Positions 38,953 to 51,566 of a stretch of DNA of 64,000 nt are shown here, piece after piece. Numbering within the stretch: the first letter of the stretch is position 1; each line of letters starts with the position of its first letter. Origin of the DNA: Pseudoxanthomonas wuyuanensis. GTDB lineage: Bacteria > Pseudomonadota > Gammaproteobacteria > Xanthomonadales > Xanthomonadaceae. The position numbers and the translations under genes were made by a program. The stretch lies in the NCBI RefSeq assembly GCF_900215535.1, contig NZ_OCND01000005.1:43501-107500 (forward strand), in the 5' to 3' direction. Below the pieces are notes generated by a model. It worked only from the letters and a program-made list of their open reading frames with translations, made no database searches and had not been told where the DNA came from.

Positions 38953-38978
38953 ACGCCCGGAGCTTCGGCCCCGGGCGT
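38953..38978 (+). terminator. Hairpin upstream of topA
   Basis: ACGCCCGG (38953-38960) and CCGGGCGT (38971-38978) form an 8-bp stem with a 10-nt loop. It lies between the GYF_2 cluster and topA. It has no T tract, so termination is uncertain. Confidence 0.45.
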
Positions 38979-39054
38979 CGGCTTCTCCAGCCGGCGCATT
39001 TGCGCCACCCTAGCCGGCCCTGACGGGCCGCACCGCCCTCCCAAGCCGAGAAAC

Positions 39055-41553
<2,499 letters not shown>

Positions 41554-41678
41554 ACCCGCTGCGGCAATGAATCGCAGGTCGGAGCCGCCGCTCCGACCCA
41601 TGCCCACCTGTCGGACATGCAGGCCCGCCCATGCATCGGGCCTGGATAGGCCGCAGCGCTGCTGTACAGTCTCCCGAC

Positions 41679-42242
41679 ATGCCCAGCGAACTGTCCATCG
41701 CCGAAGCCGCCCAAGCCATCCGACAGGGCGGCGTTGTCGCCTATCCGACCGAAGCGGTCTGGGGGCTGGGCTGCGATCCGTTCGCCGAAGCGGCCGTGTC
41801 GCGCCTGCTGGCCATCAAGCAGCGGCCGGTGGAGAAGGGCCTGATCCTGATTGCCGCCAACCTGGAGCAGTTGCGCCCGGTGCTGGAACTGAATGCGCTG
41901 CCGACCGACCGGCTGGCGTTGGTTCTGGCCAGCTGGCCCGGTCCGCATAGCTGGGTGATGCCGGCCAGCGAACACGCACCCCGGTGGATTACCGGCACGC
42001 ATTCGGGCATCGCGGTGCGGGTCAGCGCCCATCCCGAGGTCGTCGCCCTGTGCCAGGCCTTCGGCGGCCCGCTGGTTTCGACCAGCGCCAATCTGAGCGG
42101 GCAGCCGCCCGTGCGCACGCGGGATGCGCTGAGCGCCGGATTGTTGGCCCTGCTGGACGGCGTGGTCGCAGGCGAAACCGGCGCCCTGGAACGCCCTACC
42201 CCGATCAAGGACGCGCTCAGCGGACAGCCGCTGCGCGAATGA
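41679..42242 (+). CDS. tsaC: tRNA threonylcarbamoyladenosine synthase TsaC (Sua5/YrdC)
   Basis: The 187-residue product makes threonylcarbamoyl-AMP for t6A37 formation in ANN-decoding tRNAs. YrdC blocks AYPTEAVWGLGCDPF, KQRPVEKGLILIA and VSTSANLSGQPP are clear. ATG 41679 is used; the frame stays open upstream but lacks homologous sequence. It follows topA. Confidence 0.94.
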   Translation: MPSELSIAEAAQAIRQGGVVAYPTEAVWGLGCDPFAEAAVSRLLAIKQRPVEKGLILIAANLEQLRPVLELNALPTDRLALVLASWPGPHSWVMPASEHAPRWITGTHSGIAVRVSAHPEVVALCQAFGGPLVSTSANLSGQPPVRTRDALSAGLLALLDGVVAGETGALERPTPIKDALSGQPLRE

Positions 42243-42294
42243 ATCCGTGGTGGCCGTACTTTCCCGTAGCCGCCGGCGCGCGCAAGATAGCCGG

Positions 42295-43026
42295 ATGTCG
42301 CGCGCCTGCCTGTCCGCCGCTTTGGTCGCCCTGACGGCTGCACTGTCCGCGGCCGTCATGCCTGCCGCGTCGGCGCAGTCGTTGACCATCTATCGTTGCG
42401 TGGGCGCCAACGGCGAGCTGACGTTGCGCGATTCCCCCTGCGAGAAGGGCCAGACCCAGCAAACGCGCGCGATGCAGCGGCCGCGCGATCCGCCCCCCGT
42501 ACCGCAACCGCCACCGGTTGCGCAGCCGCCTGCCGAACAAAAGCCGGCGACCGTCCCTTCGCCGCAGTTGGTCTACCTGACGCCGCCGCAGCCGATGTAC
42601 GAATGCATCACGCCCGACGGCGAGCGCTATACCAGCGACAGCGGCGAAGGCAATCCGCGCTGGGTGCCGTACTGGATGATCGGCTATCCGGCCTGGCCGC
42701 GCGGCGGCGGCGCCAGCGTGTCCGGCAGCGTCTCGATCGGCAATGGCAATCTGTCTTTCCACAGCGGCGATCCCACCCCCTTGCCGCCACGTCCACCGCA
42801 TCCGCACCCGCCGGCGTCCGGGGTGGTCCTGCCGGCCGGCGGCACCTGGGTACGCGATACCTGCCATCGCCTGCCGCAGCAGGAAGTCTGCGCCCGCCTT
42901 TCGGACCGGCGCTACGAAATACTTCGCCGCTACGGCAGCGCCATGCCCAGCGAGCGCCGCGAACTGGATCTGGAGCAGCGCGGAATCGATGCGCGCATCG
43001 CCAACGACTGCAGGAACAACCGATGA
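42295..43026 (+). CDS. DUF4124-containing secreted protein
   Basis: This 243-residue product has a signal peptide ending near ASAQS, a DUF4124 segment (IYRCVGANGELTLRDSPCEKG), a Pro/Gln-rich linker, and a second Cys-containing copy (YECITPDGERYTSDSGEG). DUF4124 proteins are small, periplasmic and of unknown function. It overlaps the next gene by 4 bp, and that gene has the same domain layout. Confidence 0.85.
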   Translation: MSRACLSAALVALTAALSAAVMPAASAQSLTIYRCVGANGELTLRDSPCEKGQTQQTRAMQRPRDPPPVPQPPPVAQPPAEQKPATVPSPQLVYLTPPQPMYECITPDGERYTSDSGEGNPRWVPYWMIGYPAWPRGGGASVSGSVSIGNGNLSFHSGDPTPLPPRPPHPHPPASGVVLPAGGTWVRDTCHRLPQQEVCARLSDRRYEILRRYGSAMPSERRELDLEQRGIDARIANDCRNNR

Positions 43027-43637
43027 TGCGATCGCTGCCGTTGCTTTGCCTGTTGCTGTTGCCTTCGCTCGGGCATGCCGATGGCAGGGTGATCTACCGC
43101 TGCACCGACGCCACCGGCGCGGTAACGCTGCAGAACGCGCCCTGCCCCAAGGGCATGACCGAGGAAAAGAAGGTCATGCAGGAGCTCAACACCGTGCCGA
43201 TGACGGCGGCGCCGGCCAGCGCGGCGCCGGCGCGCGTGCCCGCGCCGGAGCCTGCCCCCCAGGCTGCGCCCGCCAAGCCATCGGTGCCGGATCCGCAGCC
43301 GGACGCGAAGCGGCTGCCGCCTCCGGATCTGTTCCAGTGCATCACCCACGACCAGGGCAAGTACTTCACCGAAGACAGCGAACCGGCCGCACGCTGCGTG
43401 CCGTTGCGCACGGTCGGGCTGGACGGCAATCCGCAGGCCGGCGCCGGCCAGGCCTGTGAGGTCAAGCACGATCAATGCGCCCGCGTGCCCGACGAAGGCC
43501 TGTGTGCGGCGTGGAAGCAGCGCCGCGACGCCGCCGAAGTGGCCTGGCGCTTCACCCGCCCGGAGAATGCGGACAGGAACAAGGCCGAGTTCGAACGCGT
43601 GCAGCGCATCGTCAGCGAAGGCGGCTGCGGAAGATGA
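43023..43637 (+). CDS. DUF4124-containing secreted protein (paralogue)
   Basis: The 204-residue product has a signal peptide (MMRSLPLLCLLLLPSLGHAD), a first DUF4124 (IYRCTDATGAVTLQNAPCPKG), a Pro/Ala-rich linker and a second block (FQCITHDQGKYFTEDSEP). It starts inside the stop of the preceding gene (ATGA). The shared layout points to tandem duplication. Confidence 0.85.
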   Translation: MMRSLPLLCLLLLPSLGHADGRVIYRCTDATGAVTLQNAPCPKGMTEEKKVMQELNTVPMTAAPASAAPARVPAPEPAPQAAPAKPSVPDPQPDAKRLPPPDLFQCITHDQGKYFTEDSEPAARCVPLRTVGLDGNPQAGAGQACEVKHDQCARVPDEGLCAAWKQRRDAAEVAWRFTRPENADRNKAEFERVQRIVSEGGCGR

Positions 43638-43660
43638 CGGCAGGGCACGGCCCCGCATGA

Positions 43661-44872
43661 TCACGCATGCACGGACGCCGCGTCCCAGCGTACCGTGAAC
43701 GATGCGCCATCGGCGTGGCGGGAGAACGCCACCTGCCAGCCGATACGCGCCGCCAGGCGCCCGACGATGCGCATTCCCAATCCGAAACCGGTCGCTTCGG
43801 CGGCAGCGCGCGGATTGCGCAGCACCAGTCCGTCCGCATCCGCGGCGATGGCGATGGTTCCCGGGCCACCATGCTGGATCGCATTGAGCAGCAGGTTGGC
43901 GAGCACCGTCTCGACTATTTCCTGCGGCCGCGCCCAGCGCAGTTCCGGGTCGATCGTCAGCGCGAACGCCTGCCCCCTGGCCGCGGCCATCGGCGCCAGC
44001 TCTTCGACCAGTGCCTGCATGCAGGCCGCGGCATGGGTGCTCCCATCCGCCGTAGCGGGACTCTCGCTGGCCAGCCACAAGACGGCATTGCTGGCCCGGG
44101 TCAGGCGTTCGATCGCCCGTTGCAGCCGGCTCAATGCCGCCGCGTGGCCCGGGTCCGCGGCCAACAGCGACAGGCTGGTGCGCGCGGACTGCAGCGGCGT
44201 GCGCAGTTCGTGGCCCAGGAACGCCAGGGTCTCCCGCTCGCGCTCGACCGCGGCCAACTGGGCGCGCCAGACCCGCGCATGCAGGCGCGCCAGATCGCCG
44301 AATTCCCGCACCGGTTCCTGCTGCGCCAACGCCTCCAGCGCTTCCGGATCCGGGCTGTCCAACACTTGCCGGAACAGCGCCTGCGCGCGCTGCACCATCC
44401 TGCCGACGAAGGCCCGCGACAGCAGATAGGCGCACAACGTCAGCACCGCCAGCAGCAACGCGACGTACGCCAATCCGCGTGCGAGTCCCTGGTTGACCGT
44501 CAGCTCGTCGGTGACATCGTAGACCAGCGCGTACGGCTGCCCGGCGGCGGTGCGCGCCGCGAGCACATGCACATAGCGGCCGTTGCCGCGACGGAACTCC
44601 ACCAGCCGGCCGGTCCTGTCGCCACCGAGCCTGGCGCGGATATCGTCCGGCAAGCTGGCCATCGGCAACACCTGGAACTGGCTCGGCAACGCCGCCGGTG
44701 GCGCTTGCGGATCGGTCACCGTCGCGGCGACCGCATGCAGGCGCCGGTCGATGAAGCTGTCCTCCAGCACGAACAGCAACAACAGCCCGGCGCCGACGAA
44801 CAGCAGCGACAGCACTGCGGTGAACAGCATCCACCGGTGCGCAAGCGCCTGCCGCAGACTATGCCGAGGCAT
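43661..44872 (-). CDS. Sensor histidine kinase
   Basis: The 403-residue product has two membrane helices (about 18-38 and 131-153) around a periplasmic loop of about 95 residues. It then has the H-box FLGHELRTPLQ (His221), an N-box-like LANLLLNAIQHGG and a short G-box (GFGLGMRIV). The ATPase domain appears compact. ATG 44872 is used because upstream residues overlap the response-regulator gene in another phase. The signal sensed is unknown. Confidence 0.88.
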   Translation of the reverse strand: MPRHSLRQALAHRWMLFTAVLSLLFVGAGLLLLFVLEDSFIDRRLHAVAATVTDPQAPPAALPSQFQVLPMASLPDDIRARLGGDRTGRLVEFRRGNGRYVHVLAARTAAGQPYALVYDVTDELTVNQGLARGLAYVALLLAVLTLCAYLLSRAFVGRMVQRAQALFRQVLDSPDPEALEALAQQEPVREFGDLARLHARVWRAQLAAVERERETLAFLGHELRTPLQSARTSLSLLAADPGHAAALSRLQRAIERLTRASNAVLWLASESPATADGSTHAAACMQALVEELAPMAAARGQAFALTIDPELRWARPQEIVETVLANLLLNAIQHGGPGTIAIAADADGLVLRNPRAAAEATGFGLGMRIVGRLAARIGWQVAFSRHADGASFTVRWDAASVHA

Positions 44873-45569
44873 CGTCGGCGCCGGATACGAAGCGGTAGCC
44901 GACACCACGCACCGTGGCAATCGGCGCGGTCCCCAAACCGCGGTTGCACGCCCGCCTGAGCTGGTAGACGTGCATGCGCAGCGGGTCGCTGCCGGGAATC
45001 GCGTCCGCCCACAACAACGCGCAAAGCTCGTCATGGCCAACGCAGGCCGGACTGGCCTCCATCAGCCGACGGATCAGCGAGAACCCGGCCGCATGCAGCG
45101 CGATGGCGCGGCCGGCCCGTTGCAGCAGGTGGCCCTGCAAATCCAGCACATACGCTCCCACCCGCAGTTGCGCGCCGCCGCTGGCGGGCGCATGCGCGGC
45201 TATCGCCCGCACCCGCGCCAGCAACTCCTCCGGTGCGAACGGTTTGACCATGTAGTCCACTGCGCCGGCCTCGAATGCCTGCAGCTTGTCGCCCAGTCCG
45301 CCGCGCGCGGTCAGGAACAGTACCGGCGACCGCAGCCCTCCATCCCGCTTCAGCGACCGGCACAGCTCGATGCCGTCCTGGTCCGGCAGTCCGGCATCCA
45401 TCACGACCATGTCGAAACTGCCTTCCTGCAGGCGTGCTGCCGCCTGCGCTGCGGTGTAGGCGAAATCCAGTTCCAGCCCCTGCGCCGCCAGGTAGTCGCC
45501 AATGCCAGCCGCGATATCGGTATCGTCTTCCACCAGCAGCAGTTTCAGCGGCCGCGCGTCTTTTCGCAT
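44859..45569 (-). CDS. OmpR-family response regulator
   Basis: The 236-residue product has a receiver domain (LLLVEDDTDIA, Asp58 in VMDAGLPD, and Lys in YMVKPF) and a C-terminal winged helix (LRMHVYQLRRACNRG, VRGVGYRF). It overlaps the kinase gene by 14 bp. ATG 45569 is preferred because earlier residues do not match the family. Confidence 0.92.
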   Translation of the reverse strand: MRKDARPLKLLLVEDDTDIAAGIGDYLAAQGLELDFAYTAAQAAARLQEGSFDMVVMDAGLPDQDGIELCRSLKRDGGLRSPVLFLTARGGLGDKLQAFEAGAVDYMVKPFAPEELLARVRAIAAHAPASGGAQLRVGAYVLDLQGHLLQRAGRAIALHAAGFSLIRRLMEASPACVGHDELCALLWADAIPGSDPLRMHVYQLRRACNRGLGTAPIATVRGVGYRFVSGADDASA

Positions 45570-45731
45570 CGCAGTTCCCGTGATTGACGGCCGACCGGCG
45601 CCAAGCCGACGGTCGCCGACAGTGTAGTCGTCCGCACATCCTGCAATCGCAAGCCGGGTGCCTGCCGCCATCGTTGGCGACAAGCGGGTCGCACGTTGCT
45701 CATCTGAACCGGTCGCCCTCCGCCGCACCCG

Positions 45732-46781
45732 TCAATGGGCCAGCCACTGCAGTCGGTATGCATCGCCCCAGCGCCCCTGCATGCCAGCCACCACGGCGTG
45801 CATCAGCAGCAGCCGCTTGTCCGCCTGCGGCAGTCGCGCTTTCAACTGCCTTGCCGCGCTCGCCCCGTGACGGTGATACGCATCCAGCACCTGCACCGCC
45901 AGCTCCTCGGCGGTCGGTTCGCGCGCGACCGGCACATGCCCCAGCGCTGTCACCATGGCCTCGGCCACCGACCAGGCCGACCATGGGTTCTGTCCGGTGA
46001 CCAGGCGGCCGTCGACGATGGTGTTGTCCAGGTACAGCGGCCCTTCGACGAACCGCGCGCCCGCCTGGACCATCCGGTCCTGCAACAGATAGGGAAACAG
46101 TTCGCGGGCGTCCTTGAGCAGAAACAGTTCCTCGGCATTGGTGAAACCGGTTGCGCGCCGGCCGCGCAGCAGCGGACTGCCGTCGGCCAGCCGGACGTTG
46201 AGCAGGGCCGCCGGTCCATGGCACACCGCACCGACCACGCCGCCGGACCGGTAGATGTCGCGGACGATGCGCTGGATGGCCGGATTATCGGGAAAATCGA
46301 ACATCGTGCCCTTGCCGCCGACAAAATAGACCGCCGCATACCGGCCCGGCTCGATGTCCGCCACCGGCAGGCTGTTGTCCAGCTTGTGCTGGGCGAGTGG
46401 GTCGTTGAGGAAGGCATGATCAGCGGCAACCAGTTCGTCGTCCTTGCGCATCGGCGGCCGTCCGCCCAACGGGCTGGCGATATCCACCGCGTAGCCGTTG
46501 GCGAGGAAGACGTAATACGCCCGCGACAGTTCGGTCAGTTCGAAGCCGGCCCGCTTTTCGCTGCTGCCGATGCGTTCGGTGCTGGTCACCACCATCAGTA
46601 TCTTGCCGCGCGACTCGGTCGTGCCGTTGCGAAGGAACTCCAGATCCACCGTGGTGCTGCCCGGGTCCGCCAGCGGCTGGCTATCCAGATCCAGGCTGCG
46701 CATGTAGGCATAGCCGGCGACGGACAGCAGTGCCGCCAGCAGAACGAATCCGGTGGCCAGTCGTGTGAGCCATTGCAACAT
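45732..46781 (-). CDS. DJ-1/PfpI-family membrane-anchored protein
   Basis: This 349-residue product has an N-terminal transmembrane anchor (TRLATGFVLLAALLSVAGYA) and a type-1 glutamine-amidotransferase-like domain with the nucleophile elbow GAVCHGPAALLN. The C-terminal 70 residues are unassigned. Family members include glyoxalases, chaperones and proteases, so the activity cannot be chosen from sequence. Confidence 0.85.
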   Translation of the reverse strand: MLQWLTRLATGFVLLAALLSVAGYAYMRSLDLDSQPLADPGSTTVDLEFLRNGTTESRGKILMVVTSTERIGSSEKRAGFELTELSRAYYVFLANGYAVDIASPLGGRPPMRKDDELVAADHAFLNDPLAQHKLDNSLPVADIEPGRYAAVYFVGGKGTMFDFPDNPAIQRIVRDIYRSGGVVGAVCHGPAALLNVRLADGSPLLRGRRATGFTNAEELFLLKDARELFPYLLQDRMVQAGARFVEGPLYLDNTIVDGRLVTGQNPWSAWSVAEAMVTALGHVPVAREPTAEELAVQVLDAYHRHGASAARQLKARLPQADKRLLLMHAVVAGMQGRWGDAYRLQWLAH

Positions 46782-46909
46782 GGTTGGTTCCTTCGGCAGG
46801 CGCCATCAGCAAGATGACCCGCACTCTAGGCAGCCCATGTAGAACGAATATCAGCTGCGCCGGCGCCAGCGCTAGGGGCTATTGACCCATTCCAGCAGGT
46901 TTGACGGGC

Positions 46910-47686
46910 TTAGAACCCGTAGCGCAGGAAGCCGCCATCGACGGCGATGCACTCGCCGGTGATGTAGCTGGCCGCCGGCAGGCACAGGAATCCGACCGCG
47001 GCGGCGACCTCCTCCGGTTCGCCGATGCGGCGCATCGGGGTACGGTCGATGACCTCTTCGTAATAGTCCGGGTCCGACAGCGGGCCGGAGGTGCGGCGGG
47101 TGCGGATGTACCACGGTGCCACCGCATTCACGCGCACGCCGTCCTCGGCCCATTCGGCGGCCAGGTTGCGGGTCAGCTGGTGCAATGCCGCCTTGGTCAT
47201 GCCGTAGGGCGCGCCGCTGCGCACGGCAGTGATGCCGGACACGCTGCCGACGTTGACGATGCTTGAGGCCGCATGCTGGGTCAGCAACGGATGCGCATAG
47301 CGCGAAAGTTCGAACGCGGAGAACAGGTTGCTCTCGAAGATGCCGCGCCATTCGTCCTCGGTGTAGTCGATGGCCGCCTTGGTGATGTTGCCGCCGGCAT
47401 TGTTGACCAGGATGTTGAGGCCATCGCTGTGGTCCTCCACCCAGTCGAGGATTTCGCGGCGGTCCTCGTCATCGGCCACATCCGCCGCCAGCGCGCGGAT
47501 GTCGCGGTGCGGGAACTCATCCAGCAGATCGTCGCGCGCCAGCTGCAGCAGGTCGGCATCGCGCGCGACCAGCAGCACATCGGCGCCGAAATCCAGCAGT
47601 TCGCGCGCGATGGCCAGGCCGATACCGGCGCTGGCGCCGGTCACCAGCGCGATTTGCCCATCCAGCCGCCAACGATTCGCCGTCAT
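46910..47686 (-). CDS. SDR-family oxidoreductase (tropinone reductase-like)
   Basis: This 258-residue short-chain dehydrogenase has the Rossmann start [20 protein letters not shown], the catalytic Ser-Tyr-Lys arrangement ([20 protein letters not shown]), and ends in [18 protein letters not shown] lies before the ATG. It is most like the tropinone reductase-like group; the substrate is unknown. Confidence 0.9.
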   Translation of the reverse strand: MTANRWRLDGQIALVTGASAGIGLAIARELLDFGADVLLVARDADLLQLARDDLLDEFPHRDIRALAADVADDEDRREILDWVEDHSDGLNILVNNAGGNITKAAIDYTEDEWRGIFESNLFSAFELSRYAHPLLTQHAASSIVNVGSVSGITAVRSGAPYGMTKAALHQLTRNLAAEWAEDGVRVNAVAPWYIRTRRTSGPLSDPDYYEEVIDRTPMRRIGEPEEVAAAVGFLCLPAASYITGECIAVDGGFLRYGF

Positions 47687-47721
47687 ACGCCCTCCCTCGC
47701 CGTTGGGCGTAGGATACCGCC

Positions 47722-47979
47722 ATGCCAACTCTTCGGGTTCGCGCCATGAATGCGATTCGCCTTGCCGCAGCCGCCGCCGGCATCCTACTGGCGGCCAGCG
47801 CTTGCCGCCCGCCGCAACCGCCGCCGACCGACGAGCCGCCCAAACCGCAGACCGGCGCGCGCGCCACCGAACTGCGCGATGCCATCCAGGCGCCGATCGA
47901 CAAGGCCAAAGCCGCCGGCGATACGGTGCAGGAAGCGGCAGAGCGCCAGCGTGCGGAAATCGACGCGGCAACGCAATAA
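47722..47979 (+). CDS. Small lipoprotein
   Basis: The 85-residue product has a lipobox near residue 28 (ILLAASAC), then a Pro-rich stretch and a helical, alanine-rich C-terminus. AGGA lies seven bases before ATG 47722; an ATG at 47746 (MNAIRL) is possible. The function is unknown. Confidence 0.72.
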   Translation: MPTLRVRAMNAIRLAAAAAGILLAASACRPPQPPPTDEPPKPQTGARATELRDAIQAPIDKAKAAGDTVQEAAERQRAEIDAATQ

Positions 47980-48095
47980 GCCGGCGACGCCCGGCAACCA
48001 GCGGCCGCCATAACGACAAAGGCCATCCCGCCTGCGCGTGGATGGCCTTCGAAGGTCGCTTTCCGCTTACGGCCGAGGCGGCGCGCCGGGCGGAA

Positions 48096-49994
48096 CTACA
48101 GCCCGCAGAAGCAGTACACCAGCGTCTTGACCGGCGCGCCCTCGCGGTTCTTGACCGCCTCGTCGACGAAGCGCAGCTGCGTATCCATCTCCGGCAGCGA
48201 ACGCGCCAGCATCGCGCGGGCGATATCCGAATCGCTCAGCAGCAGCATGCCGATGCGGCTGCCGGCCAGGTCGCTCATGAACTGCGCGAACGGCGACGGC
48301 GCCTTCTCGATGTAACGCACGCGGTACTTGCCGGCTTCGCCCAGCTTGGCGCGCTTGGCGGCATCGGCCAACGCGGTTTCCAGGCCGCCCAGGTCGTCGA
48401 CCAGGCCGCGTTCCCTGGCCTGCGCACCGCTCCACACGCGGCCGCGCGCGACCTCGTCGATTTCTTCCACCGACTTGTTGCGCGCATCGGCGACCTTGCC
48501 GGTGAAGTCCGCATAGCCCTTGTCGATGATCGACTGGATCACGTTGCCGACCGCCGGGTCCAGCGGACGGGTGATATCGAACGCGCCGGCAAAACGCGAC
48601 GTGCCCACGCCATCGGTGTGCACGCCGATCTTGTCCAGCGTGCGGGTGACGTTGGGAATCATGCCGAAGATGCCGATCGAACCGGTGATGGTCGAGGGAT
48701 CGGCATAGATGCGATCGGCGTTCATCGAGATCCAGTAGCCGCCGGATGCGGCCAGATCGCCCATCGACACCACCACCGGCTTGCCGGCCGCCTTCAGCGC
48801 GGCCACCTCGCGGCGGATCTGCTCGGACGGGTAGACGCCGCCGCCCGGGGAATCCACCCGCAGCACCACCGCCTTGACGTGGTCGTCGTCGCGCGCTTCG
48901 CGCAACAGCGCCGAGGTCGACTCGCCGCCGACCCGGCCGGCCGGTTGATCGCCGTAGGTAATTTCGCCTTCGGCCACCACCACCGCCACCTGCGGGCGCT
49001 TGTCCAGCGGCATCCGCTTGCTGTCCAGCAGGGCCAGGTAGCCGCCCAGACCGACGTAACGGAAACCGGTTTCCGAATCCTCATCGGCCACGCCGCGTTC
49101 GGCCAGCAGATCCTCCACTTCCTCCTGCGTCTTCAGGCCGTCCACCAGTTTCTGCTGCAGCGCGAACTTGGCCAGATCGCCGCCGGCGGCCGCCACGCCC
49201 TCGGGCAGCGTGTCGATGCCCGCGGCCAGCTGCGCGACAGTCAGTTTGCGAACCTTGGCGATGTCTTCCAGGTAGCGCTGCCAGACATCGTTCATCCAGT
49301 ACAGATCGGCTTCCTTGGCTTCGGCCGAGGCCGCATCCAGGATGTAGGGCTCCACCGCCGATTTGTATTCGCCGACCTTGAATACATGCACGTCGACGCC
49401 GAGCTTTTCCTGCAGGCCCTGGCGGTAGTACTGGCGGTAACGGCCAAGGCCTTCCAGCACCAGGCTGCCCATCGGGTCCAGATAGACCTCGTTGGCCTGC
49501 GCCGCCAGCAGGTACTGGCTCTGGCTCAGGTTTTCGCCGAAAGCCACGATCTGCTTGCCGGATTCGCGCAGCCTGGCCAACGCCGACGCGACCTCGCGCA
49601 TCGATGCGTAGCCGCTGGGCTGCAGCTTGTCCATGCGCAGCAGCACGCGCTCGATCTTCTTGTCCTCGCGTGCGGCGTCGATGGCGCGCAGCAGGTCGCG
49701 CAGCTGGATTTCCTCGGCGCCCTTGTCGCCGCTCAGCTTGGCCAGCGCGCGCATCGCCGGGTCGGTGCTGTATTGCTCGACCAGCCTTCCTTCCGGCGCA
49801 ATCACCAGCGTGGTGCGGTCGCGCAGGGGCTTGATGCCGCTGCCGCTGCCGGCCGCGATCGCGAACAGGATCACCAACAGCAGCAGCAGACCGAAGAACA
49901 GCAGGTTCACGATCAGCCTGCGGGTGAAATTCATCACGTCCCACAGGCCGACGAAGAAGGACGCGATGGGGCCGCGGCGGACGGGTTGGTTCAT
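48096..49994 (-). CDS. sppA: Signal peptide peptidase SppA, 67 kDa type
   Basis: The 632-residue inner-membrane serine protease degrades cleaved signal peptides. It has an N-terminal transmembrane helix ([20 protein letters not shown]), the catalytic Lys in [11 protein letters not shown] and the Ser in [12 protein letters not shown], each in its own half of the tandem fold. ATG 49994 ([14 protein letters not shown]) is used. Confidence 0.94.
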   Translation of the reverse strand: MNQPVRRGPIASFFVGLWDVMNFTRRLIVNLLFFGLLLLLVILFAIAAGSGSGIKPLRDRTTLVIAPEGRLVEQYSTDPAMRALAKLSGDKGAEEIQLRDLLRAIDAAREDKKIERVLLRMDKLQPSGYASMREVASALARLRESGKQIVAFGENLSQSQYLLAAQANEVYLDPMGSLVLEGLGRYRQYYRQGLQEKLGVDVHVFKVGEYKSAVEPYILDAASAEAKEADLYWMNDVWQRYLEDIAKVRKLTVAQLAAGIDTLPEGVAAAGGDLAKFALQQKLVDGLKTQEEVEDLLAERGVADEDSETGFRYVGLGGYLALLDSKRMPLDKRPQVAVVVAEGEITYGDQPAGRVGGESTSALLREARDDDHVKAVVLRVDSPGGGVYPSEQIRREVAALKAAGKPVVVSMGDLAASGGYWISMNADRIYADPSTITGSIGIFGMIPNVTRTLDKIGVHTDGVGTSRFAGAFDITRPLDPAVGNVIQSIIDKGYADFTGKVADARNKSVEEIDEVARGRVWSGAQARERGLVDDLGGLETALADAAKRAKLGEAGKYRVRYIEKAPSPFAQFMSDLAGSRIGMLLLSDSDIARAMLARSLPEMDTQLRFVDEAVKNREGAPVKTLVYCFCGL

Positions 49995-50090
49995 GTTGGA
50001 GCTCCGGATAACTGCGGTCAGCTTAACGGTTAACGGCCAGGGTTTGCATGCCCCGGAAGTCACCGCAGGCAAGCCGGCGCCGTGCCGCCT

Positions 50091-51464
50091 TCATGCCGCC
50101 GAATGCGGGATGGACAGCTCGCGCCGGCTGCTGCTGCGGAAGCGCCAGCTCATCAGCACGGCAGCGGCGGTCAGCCCAAGGATCAGCCCCAGCCACATGC
50201 CCTGCGGCCCCCAGCCCAGGCCCAGGCCCAGCCCGGCCCCCAGCGGCATGCCCAGGCCCCAGTACGAAAACGCCGCCAGCCACATCGGTACCCGCGTGTC
50301 CTTCAGGCCGCGCAGCGCCCCGGCCGACAGCACCTGGATGCCATCGGGAAACTGGAACGCGGCCGCAAACAGCAGCAAGGTACCGGCCAGCGCCGCCACC
50401 GCCGCATCGCGGGTGTACAGCGACACCACCGCATCGTGGCCCAACAGCAGCGCCAACGCCGACAGCGCCTGCGTAGCCAGCACGATCAGATAGCCGGCAT
50501 GCGCGGCGCGGCGTACGCCGAGCGCGTTGCGCTGGCCGACCGCATGGCCAACCCGTACCGTGGTGGCCTCAGCCACGCCCATCGGAATCATGAAGCACAG
50601 CGCCGATACGTTGATCGCGATCTGGTGCGCCGCTGCCGGTATCGCGCCCAGCCGCGCGATCAGCAGCGCGGTGGCGATGAACAGCCCGCCTTCCATCAGC
50701 ACGGTGATGCCGATCGGCAGACCGGTCCTCAGCAGTTGCCGGATCGGCGCCCAGCGCGGCCGCTCGAAATGCGAGAACAGGCGTAGCGCGGCGAACCGCT
50801 TCGCGTGCCAGAGGTAGACGGCGAATGCCGTGGCCTGCAGCCACATCGTGATCGCCGAAGCCACGCCCAGTCCGCCGGCGCCCATTTCGGCGAATCCCAG
50901 CTTGCCGAAGGTCAGCACGTAGCCAATCGGCCCCAGCACCAGCAGGCCGCCGAAGCCCAGCAGCATGGTCGGCAGCGTCCAGTGCATGCCTTCGCTCAGG
51001 TAGCGCATGCAGAAATACAGCGTCAGCGCCGGCACGCCCCAGCGGATCCCATGCAGGAATGCCTTGGCGCCGGGAATGATCTCCGGCGCAATGCCGAACG
51101 CAGCCAGCGCATAAGGCGCCAGGCTCAGGAACGCGAACATCAGCGTGCCCAACGCCAGCGACAGCCACAGCGCCTGCCGGAACAGCGGGCCGATTTCGTC
51201 GCGGCGGCCGGCGCCGTTCAACTGCGACACCGATGCGGTCAGCGAAATCAGCGTGCCGATCGGCACCATCATCGGCAGCCACAGCAGCGCCGTGCCGACC
51301 GTCACCGACGCCAGCGTCTGCGTGCCGTGATGGCCGGCGATGACGTTGTCGACGAAACCGATCAGTCCGGTCGACACATGGCCCAGTACCAGCGGCAACG
51401 CGAGAGTGGCCGTGGCCCGCACTTCAGCGCCGAAGCGCGCAGGCGAAACAATCGAGGAAGACAT
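50091..51464 (-). CDS. MATE-family multidrug efflux transporter
   Basis: This 457-residue, twelve-helix transporter is of the NorM branch. Conserved blocks are LALPLVLGHVSTGLIGFVDN near the N-terminus and RVGHAVGQRNALGVRRAAHA in the second half. The probable coupling ion is Na+ or H+, and the substrates are unknown. ATG 51464 is used. Confidence 0.9.
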   Translation of the reverse strand: MSSSIVSPARFGAEVRATATLALPLVLGHVSTGLIGFVDNVIAGHHGTQTLASVTVGTALLWLPMMVPIGTLISLTASVSQLNGAGRRDEIGPLFRQALWLSLALGTLMFAFLSLAPYALAAFGIAPEIIPGAKAFLHGIRWGVPALTLYFCMRYLSEGMHWTLPTMLLGFGGLLVLGPIGYVLTFGKLGFAEMGAGGLGVASAITMWLQATAFAVYLWHAKRFAALRLFSHFERPRWAPIRQLLRTGLPIGITVLMEGGLFIATALLIARLGAIPAAAHQIAINVSALCFMIPMGVAEATTVRVGHAVGQRNALGVRRAAHAGYLIVLATQALSALALLLGHDAVVSLYTRDAAVAALAGTLLLFAAAFQFPDGIQVLSAGALRGLKDTRVPMWLAAFSYWGLGMPLGAGLGLGLGWGPQGMWLGLILGLTAAAVLMSWRFRSSSRRELSIPHSAA

Positions 51465-51566
51465 GGAATGCAGGCACCGGACTACGGCCGCGCAGTCGTG
51501 CGCTGGCACCGGGTCGGGGAAGGCCGGTATCTTACCTGCTCACCAACGGGGAACCCACAACCAACG

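Noticed and set aside
47370..50033. 887-residue plus-strand frame
   Set aside because: Antisense to sppA and the SDR gene; composition of a shadow frame.
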